Assembly (NCBI GenBank): GCA_947169155.1
Contig: CAMVON010000002.1
Coordinates: 62,001-126,000 of the forward strand
Length of the DNA stretch: 64,000 nucleotides
DNA from: an uncultured Clostridiaceae bacterium
GTDB lineage: Bacteria; Bacillota; Clostridia; TANB77; CAG-465
Reading direction: 5' to 3'
Part shown: one piece after another, positions 53,202 through 61,181 of the stretch
How positions within the stretch are numbered: the stretch's first letter is position 1
Layout of the letters: every line of letters starts with the position of its first letter
Notes under the pieces: model-generated
Seen by the model: only the letters and a program-made list of their open reading frames with translations
Told to the model about the DNA's origin: nothing
Databases searched by the model: none
Made by a program: the position numbers and the translations under genes

Positions 53202-54244
53202 TGGAAATAAAAGTAAACGAAACTCCTGTAAGAACAAGTAGAAATTTTAGAATTAACAATTTAAAACTTGAAAATATTGAAATACCAAACAATTTAAAAC
53301 CTTTTAAAAACATAGAAATAATTACACAAAAAGCAGAAATAAGTAATAATGTTAGAAAGTATAAATTAGAATATGGTAATGGAGCTGTATTAGAAGAAAA
53401 TGCACAAAATGAAGCAAATAGTGTATTAAATATTAAAACAAGTAGAAAAGGTGAGAAGGTAACAATTATTTATACTTTTACAGACGAAGAAACAATACTT
53501 GTAAACAATATTGAAATTAACACATACAAAGATGCAGACATAACAATAGTATATAAGTCTAATACAGATAAAGCATGTTTTCACAATTCAGTAATTAGAC
53601 TTAATACTTCACCAGAAGATAAAGTAAACGTTAATATTGTTAACATGTTAAACAATAAATCAATGCACTTTGAATCAATGGAAAACTCACTAGAGGACAA
53701 TACTAATGTTAAATATACAATAATAGATTTAGGTGGAAAAGTTAGTGCTACAAACTATTTTGCAGATATTATAGGCAAAGAGGCAAAAAATGACCTTAAA
53801 ACTATATATTTAGGTATAGATAATCAAGTAAAAGATATAAACTATATAGCTCATCTAAAAGGAGAAAAAACAGAAGGATATATAGATGTTCAAGGTGTTT
53901 TAAATGATGAAGCTAAGAAAAACTTTAAAGGAACACTAGATTTTAAACGCGGATGTAAAGGAGCTAAAGGAGACGAAAACGAATTCTGTATGCTACTTTC
54001 ACCTAAAGCAAAGTCTATAGCTCTACCTATGCTTCTATGTACAGAAGATGATGTAGAAGGAAATCACTCAACTGCATCTGGAAAAGTAGATGAAAAATCT
54101 CTTTTCTATATTATGAGTAGAGGACTCTCAGAAAAAGAGGCAATTAAACTTATTGTTAGAGCTAGATTTAATAAGATTCTAGAAAGAATAAAAGATGAAG
54201 ATTTACTAAAAGATATTGTACATGAAATAGATAATAGATTATAA
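53201..54244 (+). CDS. sufD: Fe-S assembly protein SufD
   Basis: 347 residues, beta-helix paralogue of SufB with FKGTLDFKRGCKGAKGDENEFCMLLSPKAKSIALPMLLCTEDDVEGNHSTASGKVDEKSLFYIMSRGLSEKEA at the C-terminal end, where the GNHS His is the conserved histidine. The N-terminal half is very divergent from other SufD. It partners SufB in the scaffold. Overlap with sufB implies translational coupling. Confidence 0.92.
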   Translation: MEIKVNETPVRTSRNFRINNLKLENIEIPNNLKPFKNIEIITQKAEISNNVRKYKLEYGNGAVLEENAQNEANSVLNIKTSRKGEKVTIIYTFTDEETILVNNIEINTYKDADITIVYKSNTDKACFHNSVIRLNTSPEDKVNVNIVNMLNNKSMHFESMENSLEDNTNVKYTIIDLGGKVSATNYFADIIGKEAKNDLKTIYLGIDNQVKDINYIAHLKGEKTEGYIDVQGVLNDEAKKNFKGTLDFKRGCKGAKGDENEFCMLLSPKAKSIALPMLLCTEDDVEGNHSTASGKVDEKSLFYIMSRGLSEKEAIKLIVRARFNKILERIKDEDLLKDIVHEIDNRL

Positions 54245-54263
54245 TTAAATTGAGGTAGATAAT

Positions 54264-54701
54264 ATGGAAAACAAAAAGAATATTTTATTAATTATTTTAA
54301 AAATTGTTGCAATTATATTTTTAATTTACTTATTTACAATAAATGTAAATTTGTTAATAGAAATGGCAAGAGAGAATCAATATAGGTATATACAAGATAA
54401 TACGGGATATTCTAATTATTATGAGTTTTGGGAGACAAGCCGTAATTGGTATAATGCATCAAGTGTTATAAAAACTATTGTACCTTCAATAATATTTAAT
54501 CTTATTGCATCGTTGGTAGGGATAATAGAGATTATAATATCTTTTACAAAGAAAAAAATAAATAAATATGTAATATGGGTAACACTAGTTTTAATAATTA
54601 TTTCATTATTTTTACCAGTTAAGAGCATTAGTGATCCATATGAATTACGAAATAGTATATACTATATTTACAATTCTATAGTTAATTATTTATTCAGATA
54701 A
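54264..54701 (+). CDS. Three-helix membrane protein inserted in the suf operon
   Basis: 145 residues with three hydrophobic segments (about 8-27, 68-90 and 98-118), an intervening polar loop (ENQYRYIQDNTGYSNYYEFWETSRNW) and a Tyr/Asn/Ser-rich end. It lies between sufD and sufS with 19 and 14 bp spacers and RBS GAGGTAG, so it is clearly part of the operon. No Cys, so it does not look like a cluster carrier. I do not recognise the family. Confidence 0.6.
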   Translation: MENKKNILLIILKIVAIIFLIYLFTINVNLLIEMARENQYRYIQDNTGYSNYYEFWETSRNWYNASSVIKTIVPSIIFNLIASLVGIIEIIISFTKKKINKYVIWVTLVLIIISLFLPVKSISDPYELRNSIYYIYNSIVNYLFR

Positions 54702-54715
54702 GGAGATAGGATAAT

Positions 54716-55927
54716 ATGGATTATAAAAAAGATTTTCCAGTTTTAGTAGAAAGAAATATTGCATATCTAGATAGTGGTGCTACAACACAAAAGCCACAAT
54801 CTGTTATAGATGCAGTAGAAAAATATTATAAAAAACATAATGCTAACCCTCACAGAGGAGCATATAGTTTAAGTATAGAAGCAACAGAAGCATATGAAAA
54901 TGGTAGAGACAAAATTGCCAAATTTATTAATGCTTCAAGAGAAGAAGTAATAGTTACTAAAAATGCCTCTGAAGCATTAAATTTAGTTGCATATTCATAT
55001 GGATTAGATAATTTAAAAGATACAGACGAAATTGTACTAAGTATAATGGAACATCATTCAAATTTAGTACCATGGCAATATGTTAGTAGAAAAACTGGTG
55101 CTAAACTAAAATATATGTACATTAATGATAACTATGAACTAGATATGGACGAAGTTAAAGCAAAAATTACAGATAAAACTAAAGTAGTAGGAATAGTACA
55201 TATTTCAAATGTTACAGGAACTATTAATAATGTAAAAGAAATAATAGATTATGCACATAGTAAAGGTGCTGTGGTAGTTTTGGATGTGTCTCAAAGCATA
55301 CCACATATGAAAATAGATGTTAAAGAACTAGATGCAGATTTTGTTGCTTTTTCTGGGCACAAAATGCTTGCACCTCTAGGTATTGGTATCCTATTTGGTA
55401 AAAAAGAATTACTAACAAAAATGACACCTTTTTTATATGGTGGAGATATGATTGAATATGTATATGAAGACCATACAACATTTGCCCCACTTCCATCTAA
55501 ATTTGAAGCGGGAACTCAAAATGTCGGAGGAGTAGTTGGAATGTCTGCAGCAATAGACTATATAGAAGCTGTAGGATATGAAAATATAGAAAAACATGAG
55601 AGAGAACTTGTAGATTATGCAGTAGAAAAATTATCTAAGTTAGATTATATTACATTATATATGACAAATAATCCTAAGCATCACTCAGCAGTTATATCTT
55701 TCAATATTAAAGGAGTTCATCCACATGATGTTGCAAGTATATTAGATAACGAAGGAGTATGTGTAAGAAGCGGAAATCACTGTGCACAACCATTACTTAG
55801 ATATATTGGAATAGATTCAACTTGTAGAGCAAGTTTTTATCTATATAATACTAAAGAAGATGTAGATAGATTAGTGGCTGCAGTAGAAAAAGCATATAAA
55901 ATGTTTGAAAAGTATTTAAAAAAATAA
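54716..55927 (+). CDS. sufS: Cysteine desulfurase SufS
   Basis: 403 residues, PLP enzyme donating persulfide sulfur to SufU. YLDSGATTQKPQSVIDAV, HRGAYSLSIEATEAYE, EHHSNLVPWQ, the PLP Lys in FSGHKMLAPLGIG and the catalytic Cys in RSGNHCAQPLL (short, rigid loop) place it in group II (SufS), unlike the IscS-type gene at 15843. RBS AAGGAGA. Its partner SufU lies 15 bp downstream. Confidence 0.97.
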   Translation: MDYKKDFPVLVERNIAYLDSGATTQKPQSVIDAVEKYYKKHNANPHRGAYSLSIEATEAYENGRDKIAKFINASREEVIVTKNASEALNLVAYSYGLDNLKDTDEIVLSIMEHHSNLVPWQYVSRKTGAKLKYMYINDNYELDMDEVKAKITDKTKVVGIVHISNVTGTINNVKEIIDYAHSKGAVVVLDVSQSIPHMKIDVKELDADFVAFSGHKMLAPLGIGILFGKKELLTKMTPFLYGGDMIEYVYEDHTTFAPLPSKFEAGTQNVGGVVGMSAAIDYIEAVGYENIEKHERELVDYAVEKLSKLDYITLYMTNNPKHHSAVISFNIKGVHPHDVASILDNEGVCVRSGNHCAQPLLRYIGIDSTCRASFYLYNTKEDVDRLVAAVEKAYKMFEKYLKK

Positions 55928-55942
55928 ACCAAGGAGATAAAA

Positions 55943-56389
55943 ATGGATAATTTAGAAGAAATGTACAATGAAATCATAATGGAGCATTCTATGAATTCAT
56001 ATAACAAAAAGAAACTTTCATCTCATGATTTTTGCGATTTGGGTCATAATCCAAATTGTGGAGATGAAATTGAAATTGAAGTTAAATTAAACGGAGACGT
56101 TATTGAAGATATGGCTTTTTCAGGACATGGATGTGCTATATCTCAAAGTTCAACTTCTGTTATGATAGATGTACTTAAAGGAAAAACAGTTAAAGAAGCA
56201 AAAGAGATAATTGCTACTTTTATAGGTATGATTAAACGTGAAATAACAGATGAAGAAGAACTTGAAAAATTAGAGGATGCAATAGCATTTAAAAATATAT
56301 CTAATATGCCAGCACGTGTTAAATGTGCACTTCTTGCGTGGCATACTATGGAAGATATATTAAAAAAACTAGAAGAAGGAGAAAAATAA
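55943..56389 (+). CDS. sufU: Zinc-dependent sulfur transferase SufU
   Basis: 148 residues, IscU-like fold. Conserved ligands are C39-G-D41 (HNPNCGDEIEI), C64 (SGHGCAISQSSTS) and C128 (ARVKCALLAW), binding zinc and accepting persulfide from SufS. The EDAIAFKNISNMPARVKCALL region with the Gram-positive insertion marks SufU rather than IscU. The stop codon is immediately followed by the next gene's ATG. Confidence 0.95.
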   Translation: MDNLEEMYNEIIMEHSMNSYNKKKLSSHDFCDLGHNPNCGDEIEIEVKLNGDVIEDMAFSGHGCAISQSSTSVMIDVLKGKTVKEAKEIIATFIGMIKREITDEEELEKLEDAIAFKNISNMPARVKCALLAWHTMEDILKKLEEGEK

Positions 56390-56830
56390 ATGAAAATTTC
56401 TACTAAAGGAAGATATGCATTAAATATTATGGTAGATATTGCAAAAAATGCAGGTCAAGAAAAGTATATATCATTAACAGAAATAGCAAATAGACTAAAA
56501 CTTTCAAATAAATACTTAGAACAAATAATATCACCATTAAATAAAGCAGGCTTAGTCTTAAGTACTCGTGGAAACAATGGCGGATATATGCTATCTAGAA
56601 AACCAGAAGAATATAAAGTAGGAGATATATTAAGAGCAACTGAGGGAAACTTAGCACCAATCACCTGTCTATCTGATGGATCAGCTAAAAATTGCCCAAG
56701 GAAGAATCAATGTACAACTTTATCGTTCTGGCAAGGACTAGACAAAGCAATAGAAGAATATGTAGATAGTAAATCACTACAAGATTTAGTAAATGAAACT
56801 AAGTCTACTAAAAAATATGTATTAAAATAA
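56390..56830 (+). CDS. iscR: Rrf2/IscR-type transcriptional regulator
   Basis: 146 residues. MKISTKGRYALNIMVDIA start, winged helix with the recognition segment LSNKYLEQIISPLNKAGLV and STRGNNGGYML wing, and three Cys at 93, 102 and 108 (CLSDGSAKNCPRKNQC) that probably bind a [2Fe-2S] cluster, as in IscR. It would repress suf when clusters are sufficient. Encoded directly after sufU and before mnmA; the duplicated motif over the suf promoter is a likely target. Confidence 0.93.
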   Translation: MKISTKGRYALNIMVDIAKNAGQEKYISLTEIANRLKLSNKYLEQIISPLNKAGLVLSTRGNNGGYMLSRKPEEYKVGDILRATEGNLAPITCLSDGSAKNCPRKNQCTTLSFWQGLDKAIEEYVDSKSLQDLVNETKSTKKYVLK

Positions 56831-56841
56831 AGGAGAAAAAA

Positions 56842-57894
56842 ATGAAAAGTGTATTATTAGGAATGAGTGGTGGAGTAGATAGCTCTGTTAGTGCAATACT
56901 TCTTAAAGAGGCAGGCTACAAAGTAGTTGGTATTACAATGAGCCTGTTTGAATCTGGAAGTTGCTGTAATTTAGGCTCAATAATAGATGCAAAAGCAGTT
57001 TGTAAAAAACTAGGAATTGAACATTATACATTAGACTTTCAAAAAGAGTTTAAAGAGAGTGTAATAAATAAATTCATAGAAGAATATCAAAATTGCAGAA
57101 CACCAAATCCTTGTATAGATTGCAATAGATATTTAAAATTTGGCGCTATGTATGAGTTTGCTAAAGAACATAATATAGACTATATAGCAACAGGACACTA
57201 TGCCAAAGTAGTATATAGTGAAGAATATAAAAGATTTGTAATTAGAAAATCTAAAGCAGATAAAAAAGATCAAACATATGTGTTATATAATATTCCTCAA
57301 GAATTAGTAGAACACATTATATTTCCACTTGGAGATTTTGAATCAAAAGACCAAATAAGAGAAATCGCAAGAGAACATGGAATGCTAGTAGCATCAAAGC
57401 CAGATAGTCAAGAAATATGTTTTGTACCAGATAATGACTATGTAAATTTCTTAGAAAAGCATAATATTCAAGGAATGAAACATGGAAAAATAGTAGATTC
57501 TGAAGGAAAAATATTGGGTAAACATCAAGGACTACATAGATATACAATTGGTCAAAGAAGAGGAATGGGAATATCTAGTTCTACACCATTATATGTATTA
57601 AAACTAAATAAAGAAAAAAATACTTTAGTTGTTGGTAAAGAAGAAGAATTATATACAGATACAGTTTTGGTTAGTGAGCCTAATTCTCTTCTTTGGGATA
57701 AATTTGAAGAAGGACTAGAAGTAGATGCTAAAATAAGATATTCAGCACCCGCAAAACCTGCTGTAATTCATATAAATGAAAATGGAACATTAACTGTAAA
57801 ATTCAAAGAAAAAGTAAGAGCTGTAACACCAGGACAAGCTATAGCTTTTTATGTTGGTGACATCCTAGCTGGTGGAGGAAAAATAGAAGGATAA
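56842..57894 (+). CDS. mnmA: tRNA-specific 2-thiouridylase MnmA
   Basis: 350 residues. Adenylates and thiolates U34 of tRNA Lys/Glu/Gln. PP-loop GMSGGVDSSVSAILL (7-20), ITMSLFESGSCC, the catalytic Cys pair in NPCIDCNR and SQEICFV, ATGHYAK, KDQTYVL and the C-terminal beta-barrel (VGKEEELYTD). It sits 11 bp after the Rrf2 gene and depends on sulfur from a cysteine desulfurase, so co-expression with sufS/sufU is functional. Two desulfurases are present, so the in vivo donor is open. Confidence 0.96.
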   Translation: MKSVLLGMSGGVDSSVSAILLKEAGYKVVGITMSLFESGSCCNLGSIIDAKAVCKKLGIEHYTLDFQKEFKESVINKFIEEYQNCRTPNPCIDCNRYLKFGAMYEFAKEHNIDYIATGHYAKVVYSEEYKRFVIRKSKADKKDQTYVLYNIPQELVEHIIFPLGDFESKDQIREIAREHGMLVASKPDSQEICFVPDNDYVNFLEKHNIQGMKHGKIVDSEGKILGKHQGLHRYTIGQRRGMGISSSTPLYVLKLNKEKNTLVVGKEEELYTDTVLVSEPNSLLWDKFEEGLEVDAKIRYSAPAKPAVIHINENGTLTVKFKEKVRAVTPGQAIAFYVGDILAGGGKIEG

Positions 57895-57907
57895 AAGAGG
57901 AATATCT

Positions 57908-58567
57908 ATGAAAAAAGGAATTATTATAGGTATTATTATTTCATTGATAATAATGATGATACCATTTGCAATATATATTGAAAAAACATTGTATATTGAA
58001 AATAAAGAATATACTAATGAAGACTTTGGCATTCAAACATATATTAGTAAAATAGATAAAGATAATGATGGAATAGATGACCAAACAGACTTTTTGCAAA
58101 ATGTTAGATTATATCTTTCAAAAAAGCCAAAATACAAAAGCGAATACTATGCTGGAGGATATCCAACAGGTGAATATGGCGTATGTACAGATGTAATAGC
58201 TATTGCAGCACTAAATTCAGGTTATGATTTAAGAACACTTGTAAATGAAGATATAAAATCTAGAAAAGAAGATTACAATATAGATACAATAGACATAGAT
58301 ATAGACTTTAGAAGAGCAAAAAATCTTAAAGTATATTTAGATAAAAATGCTGTAGTTCTTACTACAGACCTATCTAAGATAGAAGAGTGGCAAGGTGGAG
58401 ATATTGTAGTATTTAAAGGTCATATAGGGGTAGTATCAGACAAAAGAAATGAAAATGGTGTCCCATACTTGCTTCATCATGCAAACCCTTTTCAAACAGA
58501 ATATGAAGAACCTGGTGGACTACTAAGATTGGAAGTAGATATATTAGGACATTATAGATTAAGTTAA
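57908..58567 (+). CDS. Secreted DUF1287 protein
   Basis: 219 residues. N-terminal membrane anchor (about 4-24), then the DUF1287 domain: YAGGYPTGEYGVCTDVIAIA with C93 as the probable catalytic Cys, RRAKNLKVYLDKNA, WQGGDIVVFKGHIGVVSD with H172 and the C-terminal GHYR element. DUF1287 is related to NlpC/P60-like Cys peptidases/amidases. Probably acts outside the membrane on the wall. 13 bp after mnmA, so transcribed with the suf operon, an odd partner. A terminator follows at once. Confidence 0.85.
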   Translation: MKKGIIIGIIISLIIMMIPFAIYIEKTLYIENKEYTNEDFGIQTYISKIDKDNDGIDDQTDFLQNVRLYLSKKPKYKSEYYAGGYPTGEYGVCTDVIAIAALNSGYDLRTLVNEDIKSRKEDYNIDTIDIDIDFRRAKNLKVYLDKNAVVLTTDLSKIEEWQGGDIVVFKGHIGVVSDKRNENGVPYLLHHANPFQTEYEEPGGLLRLEVDILGHYRLS

Positions 58568-58597
58568 GGATAGAATAATTCTATCCTTATTTTTTTG
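58566..58597 (+). terminator. Terminator of the suf-mnmA-DUF1287 operon
   Basis: AAGGATAGAAT/ATTCTATCCTT stem with ATTTTTTT. Confidence 0.85.
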
Positions 58598-58649
58598 CAT
58601 AAAAGAAAAACTATCTCATATATTGTTAATGAGTATACGGAGGTAGTAA

Positions 58650-60128
58650 ATGAAAAACGTAGAAATATACAAGGACATAGCCAAAAGAACTAATGGGGAT
58701 ATATATTTTGGAGTTGTAGGCCCAGTAAGAACAGGTAAGTCTACATTTATTAAAAACTTCATGGAACGTTTCGTAATCCCAAACATAGAAAATGAGTATA
58801 ATAGAACACGAGCGCTAGATGAACTTCCACAAAGTGCAAGCGGAAAGACAATAATGACAACAGAACCTAAATTTATTCCAAATGAATCAGTAGAAGTAAG
58901 CGTAGATAATAATGTGAGATTTAAAACTAGGCTTGTAGACTGCGTAGGATATCTAATAGATGGAGTTTCTGGACATATGGAAAATGATATGCCAAGAATG
59001 GTAAAAACTCCATGGCAAGAAGAGGAAATGCCTTTTTCAAAAGCTGCAGAAATTGGAACAAAAAAAGTTATAGAAGACCATTCTACTATAGGTATTGTTG
59101 TAACTACAGATGGAACAATAACTGGAATAGATAGACAAAGCTATGTTCAAGCAGAAGAAAGAGTAATAAATGAATTAAAAAGTATAAATAAACCATATAT
59201 AGTACTACTTAATTCTACAATTCCAAAAGAAAAAGAAACAATAGAATTAAGTAGAAAAATGAAATCAAAATATGATTGTGAAGTACTTCCATTAGATGTA
59301 GAAAATATGACTGAAGAAGATTTCAATTCAATATTTGAAAGATCATTAGAAGAGTTTCCAGTAAGTGAGATAGGATTTAATCTTCCAGAATGGTTCAGTG
59401 TACTAGACTTAGAACATTGGTTAAAGCAAGAAGTAATTGAATCAGTAAAAGAATTCTTGCAAAAAGATTTTTCAATTAGAGAGATAAAGTCTGAAATAGA
59501 GAAAATGAAAGCAAATGAAAACTATGAAAATGTTATATTAAAAGATGCAAATATGGAAAATGGTAATATTAAAATAGACATTAATTTATCTCAAGAAACA
59601 TTTTATAGAATACTATCTGAAAAATCAAATTTTGATGTTAAATCTGATGCAGATATATTTTCACTACTTAATGATTATGCAAATACAAAATCTGAGTACG
59701 ATAAGATAAAAATGGCAATGGAAGAAGTAAGAATTAAAGGATATGGAATTATAACTCCAACAATGGATGAGTTAAAACTTGAAGAACCTGAAATTGTTAA
59801 ACAAGGAAATAAATATGGAGTAAAACTTAAAGCGTCAGCTCCATCAATACATATGATAAGAGCAGATATAGAAACTGAAGTATCTCCAATAGTAGGAAGT
59901 GAAAAACAATCAGAAGATTTAGTAAAATATTTACTATCAGAATTTGAAACAGATCCTAAAAAAATCTGGGAATCTAATATATTTGGAAAATCTCTACATG
60001 AACTTGTAAATGAAGGATTACACAATAAACTATATAAAATGCCAGATGAGGCACAAATGAAACTTCAAGAAACATTACAAAAAGTGATAAATGAAGGAAG
60101 TGGAGGTCTTATTTGTATAATTCTATAA
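58650..60128 (+). CDS. spoIVA: Spore coat morphogenetic ATPase SpoIVA
   Basis: 492 residues. MKNVEIYKDIAKRTNGDIYFGVVGPVRTGKSTFIKNF holds the Walker A P-loop at about 24-31, followed by RFKTRLVDCVGYLIDG and the C-terminal SGGLICIIL, the part that meets SpoVM. SpoIVA polymerises on the forespore surface using ATP and is the base for the coat. RBS GGAGGTAG. The -35/-10 region (ATAAAA...CATATATT, about 58600-58626) recalls a SigE-type promoter, but only weakly. Not in an operon. Confidence 0.96.
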   Translation: MKNVEIYKDIAKRTNGDIYFGVVGPVRTGKSTFIKNFMERFVIPNIENEYNRTRALDELPQSASGKTIMTTEPKFIPNESVEVSVDNNVRFKTRLVDCVGYLIDGVSGHMENDMPRMVKTPWQEEEMPFSKAAEIGTKKVIEDHSTIGIVVTTDGTITGIDRQSYVQAEERVINELKSINKPYIVLLNSTIPKEKETIELSRKMKSKYDCEVLPLDVENMTEEDFNSIFERSLEEFPVSEIGFNLPEWFSVLDLEHWLKQEVIESVKEFLQKDFSIREIKSEIEKMKANENYENVILKDANMENGNIKIDINLSQETFYRILSEKSNFDVKSDADIFSLLNDYANTKSEYDKIKMAMEEVRIKGYGIITPTMDELKLEEPEIVKQGNKYGVKLKASAPSIHMIRADIETEVSPIVGSEKQSEDLVKYLLSEFETDPKKIWESNIFGKSLHELVNEGLHNKLYKMPDEAQMKLQETLQKVINEGSGGLICIIL

Positions 60129-60131
60129 AAC

Positions 60132-60165
60132 AAAAAAGCACTATAAAATAGTGCTTTTATTTTTT
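60132..60165. terminator. Bidirectional terminator between spoIVA and the J-domain gene
   Basis: AAAAGCACTAT/ATAGTGCTTTT perfect 11 bp stem with T tracts on both strands, overlapping the end of the minus-strand gene. Confidence 0.85.
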
Positions 60166-60825
60166 GCCAAATAAATTAGATAAATCTTTAAAAGTAGAAG
60201 ATAAACTTATTAAAAGAACAACTATAAGGATAACAAATATTAATACTTTTACTCCAAGTTCCTTTAAAACTTGTAAATAATACCTTTTTTGTTCTTCTTT
60301 TTTTAGCTTTTTGAGTTCTTCTAATGTCATTCCTTCGTATGGATTTTGTTGAGGTGGAGGTGAAAATCCATTAAATCCATAACCGCCACCTGTTTGATAA
60401 TTGTTATCATAATATTGTTGCTGATTATATTGACCATAAGGATTACCATATTGTCCTTGGTTTTGATTCATAGTAGTTTGTGTATATTGTTCGTATTGAT
60501 TACCTGTTAATCTACTAATAACACTATCTTTTTGAGCAATAACCTGCTTTAAATATTCATTTTCTTCCATTATTGCTTGAACTTGACCATATTGCCCTTG
60601 CGATTCTTCAGCAGCTAATTCTTCGTCATATTTTGCACGAGATGCATCGTCAGATAGTATATTATATGCCTCTGTAAGCTCTTTAGATTTTTCTTCAGCT
60701 TTAGTCTTTTCTTCGCCTTGAAATAAATCTGGATGATTAGCTTTCATATGCATTTTAAATACTTTATTAATTGTATCTTTGGAAGCTTTTCTGCTAACCT
60801 CTAATATATCATAATAATTTTTCAT
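60157..60825 (-). CDS. J-domain protein with C-terminal membrane anchor
   Basis: 222 residues. N-terminal J domain (1-70) with YYDILEVSRKASKDTINKVFK and the HPD motif at 31-33, which stimulates DnaK ATPase. It then has a Gln/Asn/Tyr/Gly-rich low-complexity region (about 105-160: QYGNPYGQYNQQQYYDNNYQTGGGY), a basic helix and a C-terminal membrane helix (about 190-210). It would recruit DnaK at the membrane. No Cys-rich zinc domain, so not canonical DnaJ. Alone on its strand. Confidence 0.9.
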   Translation of the reverse strand: MKNYYDILEVSRKASKDTINKVFKMHMKANHPDLFQGEEKTKAEEKSKELTEAYNILSDDASRAKYDEELAAEESQGQYGQVQAIMEENEYLKQVIAQKDSVISRLTGNQYEQYTQTTMNQNQGQYGNPYGQYNQQQYYDNNYQTGGGYGFNGFSPPPQQNPYEGMTLEELKKLKKEEQKRYYLQVLKELGVKVLIFVILIVVLLISLSSTFKDLSNLFGKK

Positions 60826-60947
60826 ATATTACTTCTCCTATGTATACAATAATATTGTACTTTAAATAAAAAATAAAGTCAAGAAAACAACAATTTATAT
60901 CAAAGAATAAAAATATTGTTAAATTTTTATTAAATGATAATAAATTG

Positions 60948-60975
60948 TTGAAAAATGAATATACTATGATATAAT
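60948..60975 (+). promoter_or_regulatory. Promoter of the DUF1846 leader transcript
   Basis: TTGAAA and TATAAT with 16 bp spacing, divergent from the J-domain gene. Confidence 0.7.
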
Positions 60976-61010
60976 TAAAAAAGTTAATTAATTTTTTAAG
61001 GAGAATAACA

Positions 61011-61106
61011 ATGAAAAGAGTAAACATGATATCAAGTGCAATAAAACTACAAAATATTGTAGGGATATCTGTCACTCTAAATCATTATGAAAAAACGAAC
61101 ATATAA
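61011..61106 (+). CDS. Putative leader peptide upstream of the DUF1846 gene
   Basis: 31 residues, MKRVNMISSAIKLQNIVGISVTLNHYEKTNI, with RBS AAGGAGAATAAC. Its stop codon overlaps the first stem base of an intrinsic terminator, as in transcription attenuators where ribosome position sets the RNA fold. The RNA of this segment also contains nested stems: GATATC (61028) with GATATC (61064) around CTACAA-AATA-TTGTAG. No clear run of one amino acid marks it as an amino acid attenuator, so the signal is unknown. Confidence 0.45.
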   Translation: MKRVNMISSAIKLQNIVGISVTLNHYEKTNI

Positions 61107-61158
61107 TCCAGGTAGCATTGACTCTAAATGAGTTTAATATACCTGGATTTTTTATTTT
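61105..61158 (+). terminator. Attenuator terminator in the DUF1846 leader
   Basis: AATCCAGGTA pairs with TACCTGGATT over a loop with an inner ACTC/GAGT stem, followed by TTTTATTTTT. It lies ahead of the RBS of the gene at 61182, so readthrough must be allowed for expression. Confidence 0.7.
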
Positions 61159-61181
61159 TGTATTGGAAGGAGTAATTAAAG

